This document shows, in pieces, positions 13,073-19,707 of a stretch of 30,072 nucleotides of DNA (position 1 is the stretch's first letter; each line of letters starts with the position of its first letter). The DNA is from a virus. Below the pieces are notes generated by a model. It was not told the DNA's origin, searched no databases, and worked only from the letters and a program-made list of their open reading frames with translations. The stretch covers positions 1 to 30,072 of IMG/VR virus record IMGVR_UViG_3300046675_000555, one strand, 5' to 3'. The position numbers and the translations under genes are program-made.

Positions 13073-13146
13073 CGCCCTCTGGCGGAGGGCGTCACGGTGC
13101 AATCTGCACCACTAGGATGGCTGTCACGTTGGCCAAAAAAGGCCAA
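13073..13146 (+). other. three-hairpin leader
   Basis: CGCCCTC pairs with GAGGGCG (13073-13091), GGTGCA with TGCACC (13096-13110), and TTGGCC with GGCCAA across six A residues (13129-13146). All arms are perfect. The block lies between the helix-turn-helix gene and the AGGAG-ATG at 13169-13182, so it is probably a structured 5' leader. It does not fold as a tRNA. Confidence 0.5.
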
Positions 13147-13179
13147 GTCAGGAAGCCATTCCCAAACCAGGAGCTTAAT

Positions 13180-13227
13180 ATGTCAGAGCCTAGATTCACT
13201 ATCTCAGAAGTTAGTCGATCAAGCTAA
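13180..13227 (+). pseudogene. well-initiated but prematurely stopped gene start
   Basis: AGGAG (13169-13173) and ATG 13180 are ideally spaced, yet the frame (M-S-E-P-R-F-T-I-S-E-V-S-R-S-S) stops after 15 residues. The neighbouring frame then carries Q-K-L-V-D-Q-A-K-R-A-G-T-E-V and continues to 13486. A one-base indel around 13205-13215 would join the strong start to that frame, so the two are probably one gene broken by a frameshift. Confidence 0.45.
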
Positions 13228-13255
13228 GCGGGCTGGAACAGAGGTTTCCAAACAC

Positions 13256-13486
13256 ATGCAGTCTCTTGCCATCTTCTTAGGAGATGTCAAAAAGGCCCAT
13301 GAAGCCATCGCCGCTCTCCCAGAGGATAGGGCAAAGGTTAATGAATATATCAAGACCCTAGATGGCAAAGCCTTCGATATCACTGTCGATGACATCATGA
13401 ACGAATCAGGAGTTCGTGACGTGCAAGGCACACGCGCCTTTGTCTACGCTCTCCACAAGAAGCTCTTGGAAAATAAACCCCGCTAA
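13256..13486 (+). CDS. hypothetical protein, 76 aa from first usable ATG (N-terminus probably lost by frameshift)
   Basis: The frame is open from upstream, but the first plausible start is ATG 13256 with AGAGG about ten bases before. The sequence (M-Q-S-L-A-I-F-L-G-D-V-K-K-A-H-E-A...) contains a helical core and F-D-I-T-V-D-D-I-M-N-E-S-G-V-R-D-V. The protein-like reading in the same frame extends back to about 13205, which supports the indel described for 13180-13227. Function unknown. Confidence 0.55.
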   Translation: MQSLAIFLGDVKKAHEAIAALPEDRAKVNEYIKTLDGKAFDITVDDIMNESGVRDVQGTRAFVYALHKKLLENKPR

Positions 13487-13496
13487 AAAGGAGAGG

Positions 13497-13526
13497 GAGG
13501 GCGGGGCAGCCCCCCGTCCTCTCTTT
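13497..13526 (+). terminator. intrinsic terminator
   Basis: GAGGGCGGGG (13497-13506) pairs with CCCCGTCCTC (13512-13521), with one G-U pair, followed by TCTTT. It lies between two small genes of the cargo region. Confidence 0.6.
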
Positions 13527-13532
13527 GAAAAA

Positions 13533-13775
13533 ATGGATCATCAACTCGTTCAAAGAATGCAGGTCCACTGGAAGAAGGGACTAGAAAATTTTCGATCTTT
13601 CTTCCACCTGTTGGGAGAGGCCAAGGGTGAGATCGGAAATAACGCATTACCAAGTTGGTGCCTCAATACAGTTGGCGTCGGCTTTAGCCGGGTCACTCAA
13701 ATAGCCGGCGTACTTCAGAAAGAGGATGAGCTGAGAGCAAGACAAGATATCGCTAAGGCTCGCGAAGCGGCATAG
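13533..13775 (+). CDS. hypothetical protein, 80 aa (probable N-terminal half of a frameshifted gene)
   Basis: Start ATG 13533. The sequence M-D-H-Q-L-V-Q-R-M-Q-V-H-W-K-K ends with R-A-R-Q-D-I-A-K-A-R-E-A-A. In the -1 frame, the downstream sequence continues without a start codon as V-G-E-D-D-I-R-F-G-H-W-L-I-D-H-G and runs to 13966. The two halves read like one protein of about 143 residues. Function unknown; the style is that of a small alphaproteobacterial phage protein. Confidence 0.55.
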   Translation: MDHQLVQRMQVHWKKGLENFRSFFHLLGEAKGEIGNNALPSWCLNTVGVGFSRVTQIAGVLQKEDELRARQDIAKAREAA

Positions 13776-13966
13776 TTGGCGAAGACGATATTCGGTTTGG
13801 TCACTGGTTAATCGATCACGGCATCGATATCACTCGTCATGACCGAGCCGCTCTCATCAAGCTTGGGTCAAACCTCGAGGCCATGCGCCAGGTCCTAGAA
13901 AGAACCGATCGCTCATCTTATCAATATATCTGGGAGGAGGCTCGAGCCCAACTGCCACCGACGTGA
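13757..13966 (+). pseudogene. frameshifted C-terminal half of the 13533 gene
   Basis: Open from 13757 to TGA 13964-13966, but without ATG, GTG or TTG at a usable place. It reads F-G-H-W-L-I-D-H-G-I-D-I-T-R-H-D-R-A-A-L and later Q-V-L-E-R-T-D-R-S-S-Y, compositionally ordinary protein. No canonical slippery site lies at the junction (the previous stop is TAG 13773-13775). It is either decayed by a one-base deletion, affected by a sequencing error, or joined by programmed -1 shifting. Confidence 0.55.
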
Positions 13967-13978
13967 ACCCTTTCAACT

Positions 13979-14009
13979 TTCTCCTTTCCTTAGTGTAAGG
14001 ATAGGAGAA
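13979..14009 (+). other. 14-bp hairpin before the long operon
   Basis: TTCTCCTTTCCTTA (13979-13992) pairs with TAAGGATAGGAGAA (13996-14009), with one mismatch and loop GTG. No T-run follows. It precedes the AGGAGGG ribosome site for GTG 14041 and may act as a leader or boundary structure. Confidence 0.5.
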
Positions 14010-14040
14010 TATTGAAATGTATTTAGGAGGGTCAGAGAAA

Positions 14041-14223
14041 GTGACCGACGACCTCGACGACATCGAGAGACAGATGACTCGCCGCGGCAACTCTCGCAGT
14101 AGGTCAGGTCGCAAGACGGGCCAGGGCTGGGACATCATGAAGCGAACCCATACCTTCAAGGCCAAGCTGAGGAGAGCCGTGGCGAGCTATAACACCAGAG
14201 CAAGGAAGTCAAGGGAGAAATAG
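14041..14223 (+). CDS. small basic hypothetical protein, 60 aa
   Basis: GTG 14041 with AGGAGGG nine bases upstream is preferred over ATG 14017, which has no ribosome site. The product is strongly basic (R-R-G-N-S-R-S-R-S-G-R-K, A-R-K-S-R-E-K), suggesting nucleic-acid binding. The first 14 bases (GTGACCGACGACCT) are repeated at 13038-13051 after another AGGAG. First gene of the long rightward operon. Confidence 0.6.
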   Translation: MTDDLDDIERQMTRRGNSRSRSGRKTGQGWDIMKRTHTFKAKLRRAVASYNTRARKSREK

Positions 14224-14224
14224 A

Positions 14225-14437
14225 ATGGATAAGGCAAAGACTGATAACGGAGATACGATCTCTGTCGAGATGGTACCCGATCGAGACACCAAGGGGACCT
14301 ACGTGTACAAGTCCGTTGATAAGTTGGCAATGATCACATCGCTCTATATAAGGAAGGAGGCCTATACCGGAGAGCGGCCAGAGAGGATCGTTCTGACCGT
14401 GGCGAGGGGGAGAGAGGGAGATGACGAACGTCATTAA
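14225..14437 (+). CDS. hypothetical protein, 70 aa
   Basis: ATG one base after the previous stop, with GGGAG nearby. It is a beta-rich small protein (D-T-I-S-V-E-M-V-P-D...R-I-V-L-T-V-A-R-G) with no recognised domain. It overlaps the next gene by 17 bases. Confidence 0.6.
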   Translation: MDKAKTDNGDTISVEMVPDRDTKGTYVYKSVDKLAMITSLYIRKEAYTGERPERIVLTVARGREGDDERH

Positions 14438-14651
14438 GTTTCCGACCAGCTACAGCAAGGCTCGCACGGCCAGGGAGCTATACTTTGCCCTGCGGCGCTA
14501 CACCAAGACCCCTGAGCGGATGAGCGACCTGCTCAGGGACCTGCTCGACTACAAGATGACGGACACGTTTGCCAAGGACCTCGCCATCTTGATGGTGATG
14601 ATCCACAGAGAGGAGAGGGACAAGGAATGGCCTCCACTGACGACGAGATAA
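14421..14651 (+). CDS. hypothetical protein, 76 aa
   Basis: Begins M-T-N-V-I-K-F-P-T, an N-terminal I-K-F-P motif common in small phage regulators, followed by helices. The start overlaps the previous gene and follows a purine-rich GGGGGAGAGAGGGAG site. Function unknown. Confidence 0.6.
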   Translation: MTNVIKFPTSYSKARTARELYFALRRYTKTPERMSDLLRDLLDYKMTDTFAKDLAILMVMIHREERDKEWPPLTTR

Positions 14652-14815
14652 CCGAACTGGCTATTGTATATCTGGCCGGCCAGATGCCTCCGCATGAGTA
14701 CCGCAACCTGATGATCGTTGAACTGATGAACCTCTCCCTCTCCCGCCACAGCGGCGAGGAGAGTGAGGACGACGACAGGCTGACCAAGCTTGCAACCGCA
14801 ATCAGGGGGAAATAA
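14627..14815 (+). CDS. small acidic hypothetical protein, 62 aa
   Basis: Overlaps the previous gene by 25 bases in another frame, with AGGGACAAGGA before the ATG. Helical and acidic (D-D-E-I-T-E-L-A-I-V-Y-L-A-G, E-E-S-E-D-D-D-R). No domain recognised. Confidence 0.55.
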   Translation: MASTDDEITELAIVYLAGQMPPHEYRNLMIVELMNLSLSRHSGEESEDDDRLTKLATAIRGK

Positions 14816-15193
14816 GTGAGGCAACATATACCCGCCATCCTGGAGAACGATCGGATCACGACGGGGGAGTACGCCACCCACGTCGGGGACCTGCACGGGG
14901 CCTTCATCGTCAGAGGGCCGCACGGGACCGAGCTTAAAATCATTTCGAGTGGTACCGGTCCGATCTGCGAGGGCTGGGAGCACGTCAGCGTCTCTACCCC
15001 CAACCGTATGCCAACGTGGGCGGAGATGTGCTTCGTCAAGAGCCTGTTCTGGCGAGACGACGAGTATGTTGTTCAGTACCACCCTGCGAAGTCTGAGTAC
15101 GTCAACTATCACCCGTACTGCCTCCACCTGTGGAGACCGATCGCAATGTTCATGCCGACCCCGCCGCCTGGCTTCGTCGGCCCAAAGGAGTGA
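14816..15193 (+). CDS. DUF7694-like phage protein, 125 aa
   Basis: GTG start directly after the previous stop. The core reads G-W-E-H-V-S-V-S-T-P-N-R-M-P-T-W-A-E-M-C then F-V-K-S-L-F-W, and later Y-H-P-A-K-S-E-Y-V-N then H-P-Y-C-L-H-L-W-R-P. This arrangement (W-x-H-V-S-V, P-T-W-x-E-M, H-P-x-S/K-x-Y-V-N, C-L-H-L-W) is a well-conserved small phage family that I associate with DUF7694. Function unknown, but strong conservation of W, H and C suggests a defined binding site. Confidence 0.7.
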   Translation: MRQHIPAILENDRITTGEYATHVGDLHGAFIVRGPHGTELKIISSGTGPICEGWEHVSVSTPNRMPTWAEMCFVKSLFWRDDEYVVQYHPAKSEYVNYHPYCLHLWRPIAMFMPTPPPGFVGPKE

Positions 15194-15195
15194 AG

Positions 15196-15429
15196 ATGTC
15201 GAAGACACTGCAAGAGAGATACCAGGCCGCTCTAGAGCGGTCCGGTGAGAGAGTGGTCAAGCGCCTTAACTCTGGCGTCATCGTCATGACCAGGACCAAG
15301 GGCAGCCACTACTACCTCGGCCCCAGCGGGAGCCTGCGGGTGGGTCCAACGCGAGAAGGCAGCCTTCCCGCATCGGACAAGTTCAAGATGCTGCTGCTGC
15401 GCGACCCTGCCCTCGAGGGCAAGTCGTGA
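15196..15429 (+). CDS. hypothetical protein, 77 aa
   Basis: ATG 15196 preceded by AAAGGAGTGAAG. It contains S-H-Y-Y-L-G-P-S-G-S-L-R-V-G-P-T-R-E-G-S, a motif shared by short phage proteins of alphaproteobacteria, and an N-terminal helix. It ends in a GTGA overlap with the next frame. Function unknown. Confidence 0.65.
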   Translation: MSKTLQERYQAALERSGERVVKRLNSGVIVMTRTKGSHYYLGPSGSLRVGPTREGSLPASDKFKMLLLRDPALEGKS

Positions 15430-16238
15430 AGGAGCAGGTCATCGTTCACGGCGAGTGGAGGGCGGACCTGCTCCAGGAGGGGCCCGAGCAGAGCCTCGTT
15501 AAGATTATCAAGGGACCCTCCAACCTGATTGGCCTGTCTCTGTGCTTTCCCAATAGCCACATAGCCAGGGCCACAGGAAGCGAGTACACTGAAGACAACC
15601 AGGAGCTGCCTATGTCGGAAGATAACCATACCGCGAGGTACAACGAGCTCGTTGAGGAAGCGATTGCCGCAGGTCTCTCTGCAAAGAAGATCGGCACACG
15701 CTTCCGCAATGCAGAGACCGGGGCCAAACGCTGCGAGGCCCTGGAGGCTGCGATCGCCTCCCATAAAGAGAAGGTCGCGGAAGGGGTCGTGCCCGAGAAG
15801 GGCACGGTAGAAGTCGCAGCCATACCGGCGGAGGGTGAGAAGACTGAACCCCCGCGCATCAACCAGGAGAAGAAGATGGCTAAGAGTGCAACGAAGAAGA
15901 AACCGACGGCTGCCGCCAAGAAGGCCACGAAGCCCGCAAAGTCTGTAGTCGTTGCAGAGAAGCGGAACGGTATCGTTGGAGAGTTCGGTACCAGAGCGGA
16001 TACAAACAAGGAGAAGCTACTCCTGGCGCTCTATGCCAAAAAGAACAAGCCGGTGCCGGCTCTCGATCTGATTAAGGCCGTCTACGGTAAGCAAGACATC
16101 GAGATGTTGGGAAGCCTGAAGATGGTCCTCCAGGGTCTCCAGGTCGCAATTGATAGCGACAAGCTGCCGTATACCATCGAGGTAGAGGGACGCCTGAAGG
16201 AAGCCACCATTACACTGGCATCGAAGTCCGGCCGCTGA
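15426..16238 (+). CDS. multi-start protein: N-terminal extension, Lys/Ala histone-like linker, winged-helix-like domain (270 aa)
   Basis: The frame opens at GTG 15426 (GTGA overlap) and has two internal in-frame ATGs, each with AGGAG six bases upstream: 15612 (208 residues) and 15876 (120 residues). Segments: 1-62 a small unknown domain; 63-150 helical; about 151-172 a Lys/Ala/Thr/Pro-rich histone H1-like linker (K-K-K-P-T-A-A-A-K-K-A-T-K-P-A-K); and the C-terminal 75 residues a winged-helix-like domain homologous to the protein at 6201. It is probably a DNA-binding phage protein, perhaps made in nested forms. Which start is used cannot be decided from sequence alone. Confidence 0.65.
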   Translation: MKEQVIVHGEWRADLLQEGPEQSLVKIIKGPSNLIGLSLCFPNSHIARATGSEYTEDNQELPMSEDNHTARYNELVEEAIAAGLSAKKIGTRFRNAETGAKRCEALEAAIASHKEKVAEGVVPEKGTVEVAAIPAEGEKTEPPRINQEKKMAKSATKKKPTAAAKKATKPAKSVVVAEKRNGIVGEFGTRADTNKEKLLLALYAKKNKPVPALDLIKAVYGKQDIEMLGSLKMVLQGLQVAIDSDKLPYTIEVEGRLKEATITLASKSGR

Positions 16239-16256
16239 TTTCGGCCGTTACGTGAG

Positions 16257-16294
16257 GGAGGGGGAGGGGGACTAGTCCCCCTCTCCCTCTTTTG
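16257..16294 (+). terminator. strong intrinsic terminator
   Basis: A G-rich arm (GAGGGGGAGGGGGA, near 16257-16271) pairs with TCCCCCTCTCCCTC (16276-16289), with one wobble and a CTAG apex, and is followed by TTTTG. It separates the 14041-16238 group from the helicase group. Confidence 0.75.
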
Positions 16295-16316
16295 CTTTTG
16301 GAAGGAGAAGTCCGAA

Positions 16317-16601
16317 ATGAGAACCGCAGTAGCTAAAAAAGATATCGAGTACTCTCCATCGGAGAGGGAGCTACTCGATTGTATCCCCATGGACGGCAAG
16401 AAGATCACCATCGAGGAGCTAACCAAGCGGCGCTATGCCAGGGATAGAGAGCCGCCATTCAATGCTACGGGCAGCGTCAGGGCTACGCTGTCCCAGCTCA
16501 TGCGCAAGGTCGACCACAACCTAGAGACCTTCCGCATCAGGAAGGGGCGGCGCATGGGGCCAATCTCTTCAGAGGTCTGGGTAGAAAAGCGAGGACGCTA
16601 G
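16317..16601 (+). CDS. winged-helix-like protein, 94 aa
   Basis: Good ribosome site, GGAAGGAGAAG. The order of helices and hairpin (R-E-L-L-D-C-I-P, I-T-I-E-E-L-T-K-R-R-Y, S-V-R-A-T-L-S-Q-L-M-R-K-V, then I-R-K-G-R-R-M-G-P wing) is that of a response-regulator-type winged helix. It looks like a more distant relative of the domains at 6201 and 16000-16238. It immediately precedes the helicase. Probable DNA-binding regulator. Confidence 0.6.
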   Translation: MRTAVAKKDIEYSPSERELLDCIPMDGKKITIEELTKRRYARDREPPFNATGSVRATLSQLMRKVDHNLETFRIRKGRRMGPISSEVWVEKRGR

Positions 16602-16602
16602 T

Positions 16603-18060
16603 ATGTACGAGCCAAAGTGGCCATGCCATCCCCACCAGTTGATCGGGGAGAGGAAGATGAGAGGGAGAAGGGCATTCGCCCTGCTGATGGCCATGCGGAC
16701 CGGCAAGACCAAAACGGCAATAGATGACTTCGGGGAAATGGAGTCGGCCGGAGAGGTAAGGGACTTGCTGGTTTTGGCTCCCGCCGGGGTCTACCGGACC
16801 TGGCACGATGAGTTCGATAAGCACGCGGGTGCGGACCTGCTGGACAGGGCCCGCATCCATACCTGGGAGACCGGAGGCGGCGCGGGCCATGCCAGGGCGG
16901 CCACCAGGTTTATGGCCGAGCGCGATGACAGGGTGCCTCGGATTATGCTCATGAATATCGAGGCTCTCTCCTACAAGACCGCGGGGGCCAGGGAGCTGGC
17001 GGCAGAGTTCGTCGGCCACAGGCACGCAGAGGTCATCGTAGACGAGAGCACCACCATCAAGAGTCACGCTACGAACCGAACTAAGTTCGTTATAAGAGCA
17101 CTGCGCGACGCAGGTAGCTATAGGAGGATACTGTGCGGCCTGCCGACTCCGCAGAGCCCGCTCGACCTGTTCGGCCAGTTCACCTTCCTCGACGAGAACA
17201 TCCTCGGTTACGCGTTTACCGAGTTCACCCTATTCCGGGCGCGCTATGCCAAGGTCGTAATGACCCAGCTCCCGGGCAGGAAGTTTCTCGTACCACTGAT
17301 CAGGGGCTTCCAGAATACCGATGAGCTGTACGCCAAGATCGAGCCCCACTCGTACCGCATCAGGCTGGAGGACGTCAAGGACCTCCCGGTCACCTACCAG
17401 GTCAGGCACGTCGAGCTGACCCCAGAGCAGAAGAAGGCCTACGACAGTCTGAAGAAGAACGCCATCGCCGAGCTGGAGGGAGGCAGGCTGGTGACGGCCC
17501 AGTTGGTTATCGTCCAGATGCTCAGGCTCCACCAGATCCTGTGCGGCTTCGTCAAGGACTCGGAGGGGGTAGTCAGGGAGCTGCCGGAGAAGCGCACGGC
17601 AGCCTTGCTCGATCTATTCGAGGAGTATGACGGCAAGGCGATCGTGTGGTGCTCCTACGACCTCTCCATCAGGAGAGTGGCGGCCGCGCTCAAGGACAAG
17701 TACGGAGAGGGCTCCGTCGCCCTGTTCTGGGGCGGCAACATCAGGGAGAGGGAGGGAGAGGACAAGCGCTTCAAGGAGGACCCCAAGTGCAGGTTCATGG
17801 TCGCCACACCGGGGGCAGGCGGGAGGGGGAGGCGGTGGGACGTGGCCAACCTGGTCGTCTACTATAGCAGCACCAACAACCTAGAGCACCGAGACCAGAG
17901 CGAGGAGAGGGCCAAGGACATGACCAAGACCGACAGCACGGCCTACGTCGATTTGATCGTGCCTGGTTCTATTGACGAGAAGTTCATCCACGCGCTGCGG
18001 CGCAAGATCGACCTCGCCAGTGTGATCACCGGCGACGCCTACAGGGAGTGGCTGGTATGA
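16603..18060 (+). CDS. SNF2-type superfamily 2 helicase/ATPase, 485 aa
   Basis: DNA-dependent ATPase that remodels or unwinds DNA. An N-terminal H-x-H-Q-L Q-motif-like segment is followed by Walker A A-M-R-T-G-K-T-K-T (Lys35), motif Ia L-V-L-A-P-A-G-V-Y-R-T-W, Walker B V-I-V-D-E-S-T (Asp147-Glu148), motif III-like L-C-G-L-P-T-P, and a C-terminal helicase lobe with A-I-V-W-C-S-Y and R-D-Q-S-E-E-R-A as motif VI (430-437). The SNF2-like order in a compact 485-residue form is typical of phage helicases next to replication genes. It is likely used in replication or recombination. Confidence 0.9.
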   Translation: MYEPKWPCHPHQLIGERKMRGRRAFALLMAMRTGKTKTAIDDFGEMESAGEVRDLLVLAPAGVYRTWHDEFDKHAGADLLDRARIHTWETGGGAGHARAATRFMAERDDRVPRIMLMNIEALSYKTAGARELAAEFVGHRHAEVIVDESTTIKSHATNRTKFVIRALRDAGSYRRILCGLPTPQSPLDLFGQFTFLDENILGYAFTEFTLFRARYAKVVMTQLPGRKFLVPLIRGFQNTDELYAKIEPHSYRIRLEDVKDLPVTYQVRHVELTPEQKKAYDSLKKNAIAELEGGRLVTAQLVIVQMLRLHQILCGFVKDSEGVVRELPEKRTAALLDLFEEYDGKAIVWCSYDLSIRRVAAALKDKYGEGSVALFWGGNIREREGEDKRFKEDPKCRFMVATPGAGGRGRRWDVANLVVYYSSTNNLEHRDQSEERAKDMTKTDSTAYVDLIVPGSIDEKFIHALRRKIDLASVITGDAYREWLV

Positions 18061-18082
18061 TACAACCAACGGAGCAGGATAA

Positions 18083-18331
18083 ATGATCAAATTCAAGGCG
18101 GCGGGTTCAAGTGATCGCGAGATCGTCGGCTTCGGCCTCACCGAGAAAAATATCGAGCATTTGAAAAAGGGCAACCCGATATTCGTCATGGGCCTCGAGA
18201 TGGGCCTGCCGTTTGACGTGACCATCTTCTACGGCAAGGACGAGCAGACGATGGCTGCCAGCCTGCGCAGGTCCGGCTTGATCGACGAAAAGACCGTCAT
18301 CCACGATACCGGCAAGAAGGTACGCCAATAA
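18083..18331 (+). CDS. hypothetical protein, 82 aa
   Basis: ATG 18083 with GGAGCAGGA upstream. It contains G-F-G-L-T-E-K-N-I-E-H-L-K-K-G-N-P-I and M-G-L-P-F-D-V-T-I-F-Y-G, a compact alpha/beta pattern seen in short phage proteins. No function known. Situated after the helicase. Confidence 0.65.
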   Translation: MIKFKAAGSSDREIVGFGLTEKNIEHLKKGNPIFVMGLEMGLPFDVTIFYGKDEQTMAASLRRSGLIDEKTVIHDTGKKVRQ

Positions 18332-18343
18332 CGGAGGGGGGCC

Positions 18344-18550
18344 ATGAAAGTCTACAAGGAGGGAAACTCGCGGGGAGTGACCAACCGGGGCAGGGGCATC
18401 AAGCCCTGGCAGGTCCGCCTCTATGCCGACGGCCACTTCACCTACATCGGGTCATTTGCAACACAAGAGGAGGCCCAGGCAGCCTACCGCGAGGCCTGGG
18501 ATAGATACGTCAGTAAGACTGCGACCGCCAACAAGAGGACCAAGGTGTAG
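18344..18550 (+). CDS. AP2-like DNA-binding domain protein, 68 aa
   Basis: K-P-W-Q-V-R-L-Y-A-D-G-H-F-T-Y-I-G-S-F, then T-Q-E-E-A-Q-A-A-Y-R-E-A, is the three-strand plus helix pattern of AP2/integrase-type DNA-binding domains. In phages these usually accompany HNH endonucleases. Here the domain stands alone, so it may be a regulator or the remnant of a homing nuclease. Strong GGAGGGGGG ribosome site. Confidence 0.7.
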   Translation: MKVYKEGNSRGVTNRGRGIKPWQVRLYADGHFTYIGSFATQEEAQAAYREAWDRYVSKTATANKRTKV

Positions 18551-18620
18551 CGGCAGGCACCAATGCAGTCTGGGCAAAGAGCCCCTCGACCTACCCGCTA
18601 CAGCGCAAGGAGTGGCTAGT

Positions 18621-18872
18621 ATGAATGAGAGCGTAAAAAACTTTTTTGAACTGCCTGGCGACACACTCGTAAGTTGTAAGGAGCTATGCAGAAGCCTGCA
18701 TTGCGATAGACAGCAATTTAATAGGTGGTGTCGAGTTGGTAAGGGTCCTCAACGAACGCAATTGGCTCCGAGACTGATCATGTATCGAGTGGATCACGTG
18801 AAGGAGTGGATTATGGATAATCTTCTCTACGATGCTATTGCAATGTATTTTTCACGTGGAGGCAGACCATGA
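18621..18872 (+). CDS. AlpA/excisionase-like helix-turn-helix protein, 83 aa
   Basis: Start ATG 18621 with AAGGAG upstream. D-T-L-V-S-C-K-E-L-C-R-S-L-H-C-D-R-Q-Q-F then N-R-W, and P-R-L-I-M-Y-R-V-D-H-V-K-E-W, follow the MerR-like small helix-turn-helix plus wing of AlpA or excisionase proteins. Its codons are AT-richer than its neighbours (TTA, AAT, ATA, GTT), suggesting recent acquisition. It could be a phage transcription switch or recombination directionality factor; no integrase is visible in this window. Confidence 0.6.
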   Translation: MNESVKNFFELPGDTLVSCKELCRSLHCDRQQFNRWCRVGKGPQRTQLAPRLIMYRVDHVKEWIMDNLLYDAIAMYFSRGGRP

Positions 18873-18895
18873 CTAACCAAAAGGAGACGATATAA

Positions 18896-19144
18896 ATGAT
18901 GACCTATAGCTACGCACTCAGCGGCACCAACAGGGACGGCCAGACCTGGACCGCCAGGGGCAGGGTAGAGATTGAAGGGGATAAGGGAGACCTCATGGTG
19001 GCCATGGAGCGCTGCCTCTCCGACGCCTTCCTCAGGCTGACCAAGGGTGAGGCCGTCTACGGCCAGCCCGGGGTGGCGTGCCGCGGCCCGTATCGGGTTA
19101 CGGGCTTTGAGCTTAAGGTGGGGGAGGGGAGCGATGTTGATTAG
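18896..19144 (+). CDS. hypothetical protein, 82 aa
   Basis: ATG 18896 with AAAGGAG nine bases upstream. Beta-rich start (Y-S-Y-A-L-S-G-T-N-R-D-G-Q-T-W-T) and a hairpin near the end (Y-R-V-T-G-F-E-L-K-V). Overlaps the next gene. No known domain. Confidence 0.6.
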   Translation: MMTYSYALSGTNRDGQTWTARGRVEIEGDKGDLMVAMERCLSDAFLRLTKGEAVYGQPGVACRGPYRVTGFELKVGEGSDVD

Positions 19145-19349
19145 GCTCCCGCACTGGCTCACCATCGTTATCGACTGGCTTAACGAGCCCCTCTATGGCG
19201 CACACCTGCGCAGGATAGACCCGCTACTGCTGGCGATCGGGGTCGTCGTCACCGCCTACTACTGGACAACCGGAGGCTGGTACCTCGCGCTAGAGGGGGC
19301 TGCCCTATACGCCTTCATCATCGTCTGCGTACTGTGGGTGATGCCGTGA
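19134..19349 (+). CDS. small membrane protein with two predicted helices, 71 aa
   Basis: ATG 19134 inside the end of the previous gene, with GGGGAG nearby. Hydrophobic segments L-L-L-A-I-G-V-V-V-T-A-Y-Y-W and G-A-A-L-Y-A-F-I-I-V-C-V-L-W-V are separated by a short loop, and an amphipathic N-terminal helix precedes them. Holin-like in size, but far from the lysis genes and on the other strand, so no function is assigned. Confidence 0.6.
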   Translation: MLIRLPHWLTIVIDWLNEPLYGAHLRRIDPLLLAIGVVVTAYYWTTGGWYLALEGAALYAFIIVCVLWVMP

Positions 19350-19525
19350 CGTGGGTCTTCGTATTCGCCTGCGCCGCCTTCTTCTGCCATGGAGCCGCCA
19401 AGCCTGGCAATGGAGAGTACTACGCCGCCAAGGCCGCCTGCATTAGGGCGGCCCTAGTCTACGCCAAGCGACATCGGATCGGCACGGGCCATTGGGAGGT
19501 AGCATGCGTAGAGAGGGAGAGATGA
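19346..19525 (+). CDS. small protein with N-terminal hydrophobic helix, 59 aa
   Basis: GTG 19346 overlaps the previous stop (GTGA). T-W-V-F-V-F-A-C-A-A-F-F-C-H-G-A-A could be a signal peptide or membrane anchor, followed by a Tyr/Ala/Lys-rich soluble part. It probably forms a pair with the preceding membrane protein. Function unknown. Confidence 0.5.
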   Translation: MTWVFVFACAAFFCHGAAKPGNGEYYAAKAACIRAALVYAKRHRIGTGHWEVACVERER

Positions 19526-19707
19526 CCAAGCCGGCCATGACCCGCTACTTCATTATCATAGAGACCGCAGAGGGAGAGAGGCTGTTCCACTGCCGCCGCG
19601 CCAATAGGACCGAGGCATACAAGTACGCCATGGAGAGGGCGAAGGAGTACCAGGGCAAGATAACGCTCTGCCGCCCAGCCAAGAACCAGGAGGGAGCCGT
19701 AACATGA
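19522..19707 (+). CDS. hypothetical protein, 61 aa
   Basis: ATG 19522 overlaps the previous stop (ATGA) and follows GAGAGGGAG; ATG 19504 is an alternative. R-Y-F-I-I-I-E-T-A-E-G-E-R-L-F-H then a helix, E-A-Y-K-Y-A-M-E-R-A-K, suggests a small beta-alpha fold. No family known. Confidence 0.55.
   Translation: MTKPAMTRYFIIIETAEGERLFHCRRANRTEAYKYAMERAKEYQGKITLCRPAKNQEGAVT

Noticed and set aside
13073-13146. tRNA or tRNA-like gene
   Set aside because: The arms do not give an acceptor stem, anticodon loop and T-loop of the right spacing; no tRNA was seen anywhere in the window.
18869-18895. Eight-codon ATG frame overlapping the AlpA-like gene stop
   Set aside because: Probably a by-product of the ribosome site for 18896; too short to support.
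19134-19349. Holin assignment for the two-helix membrane protein
   Set aside because: Size fits, but it is far from the lysis genes and on the opposite strand, so a function is not assigned.
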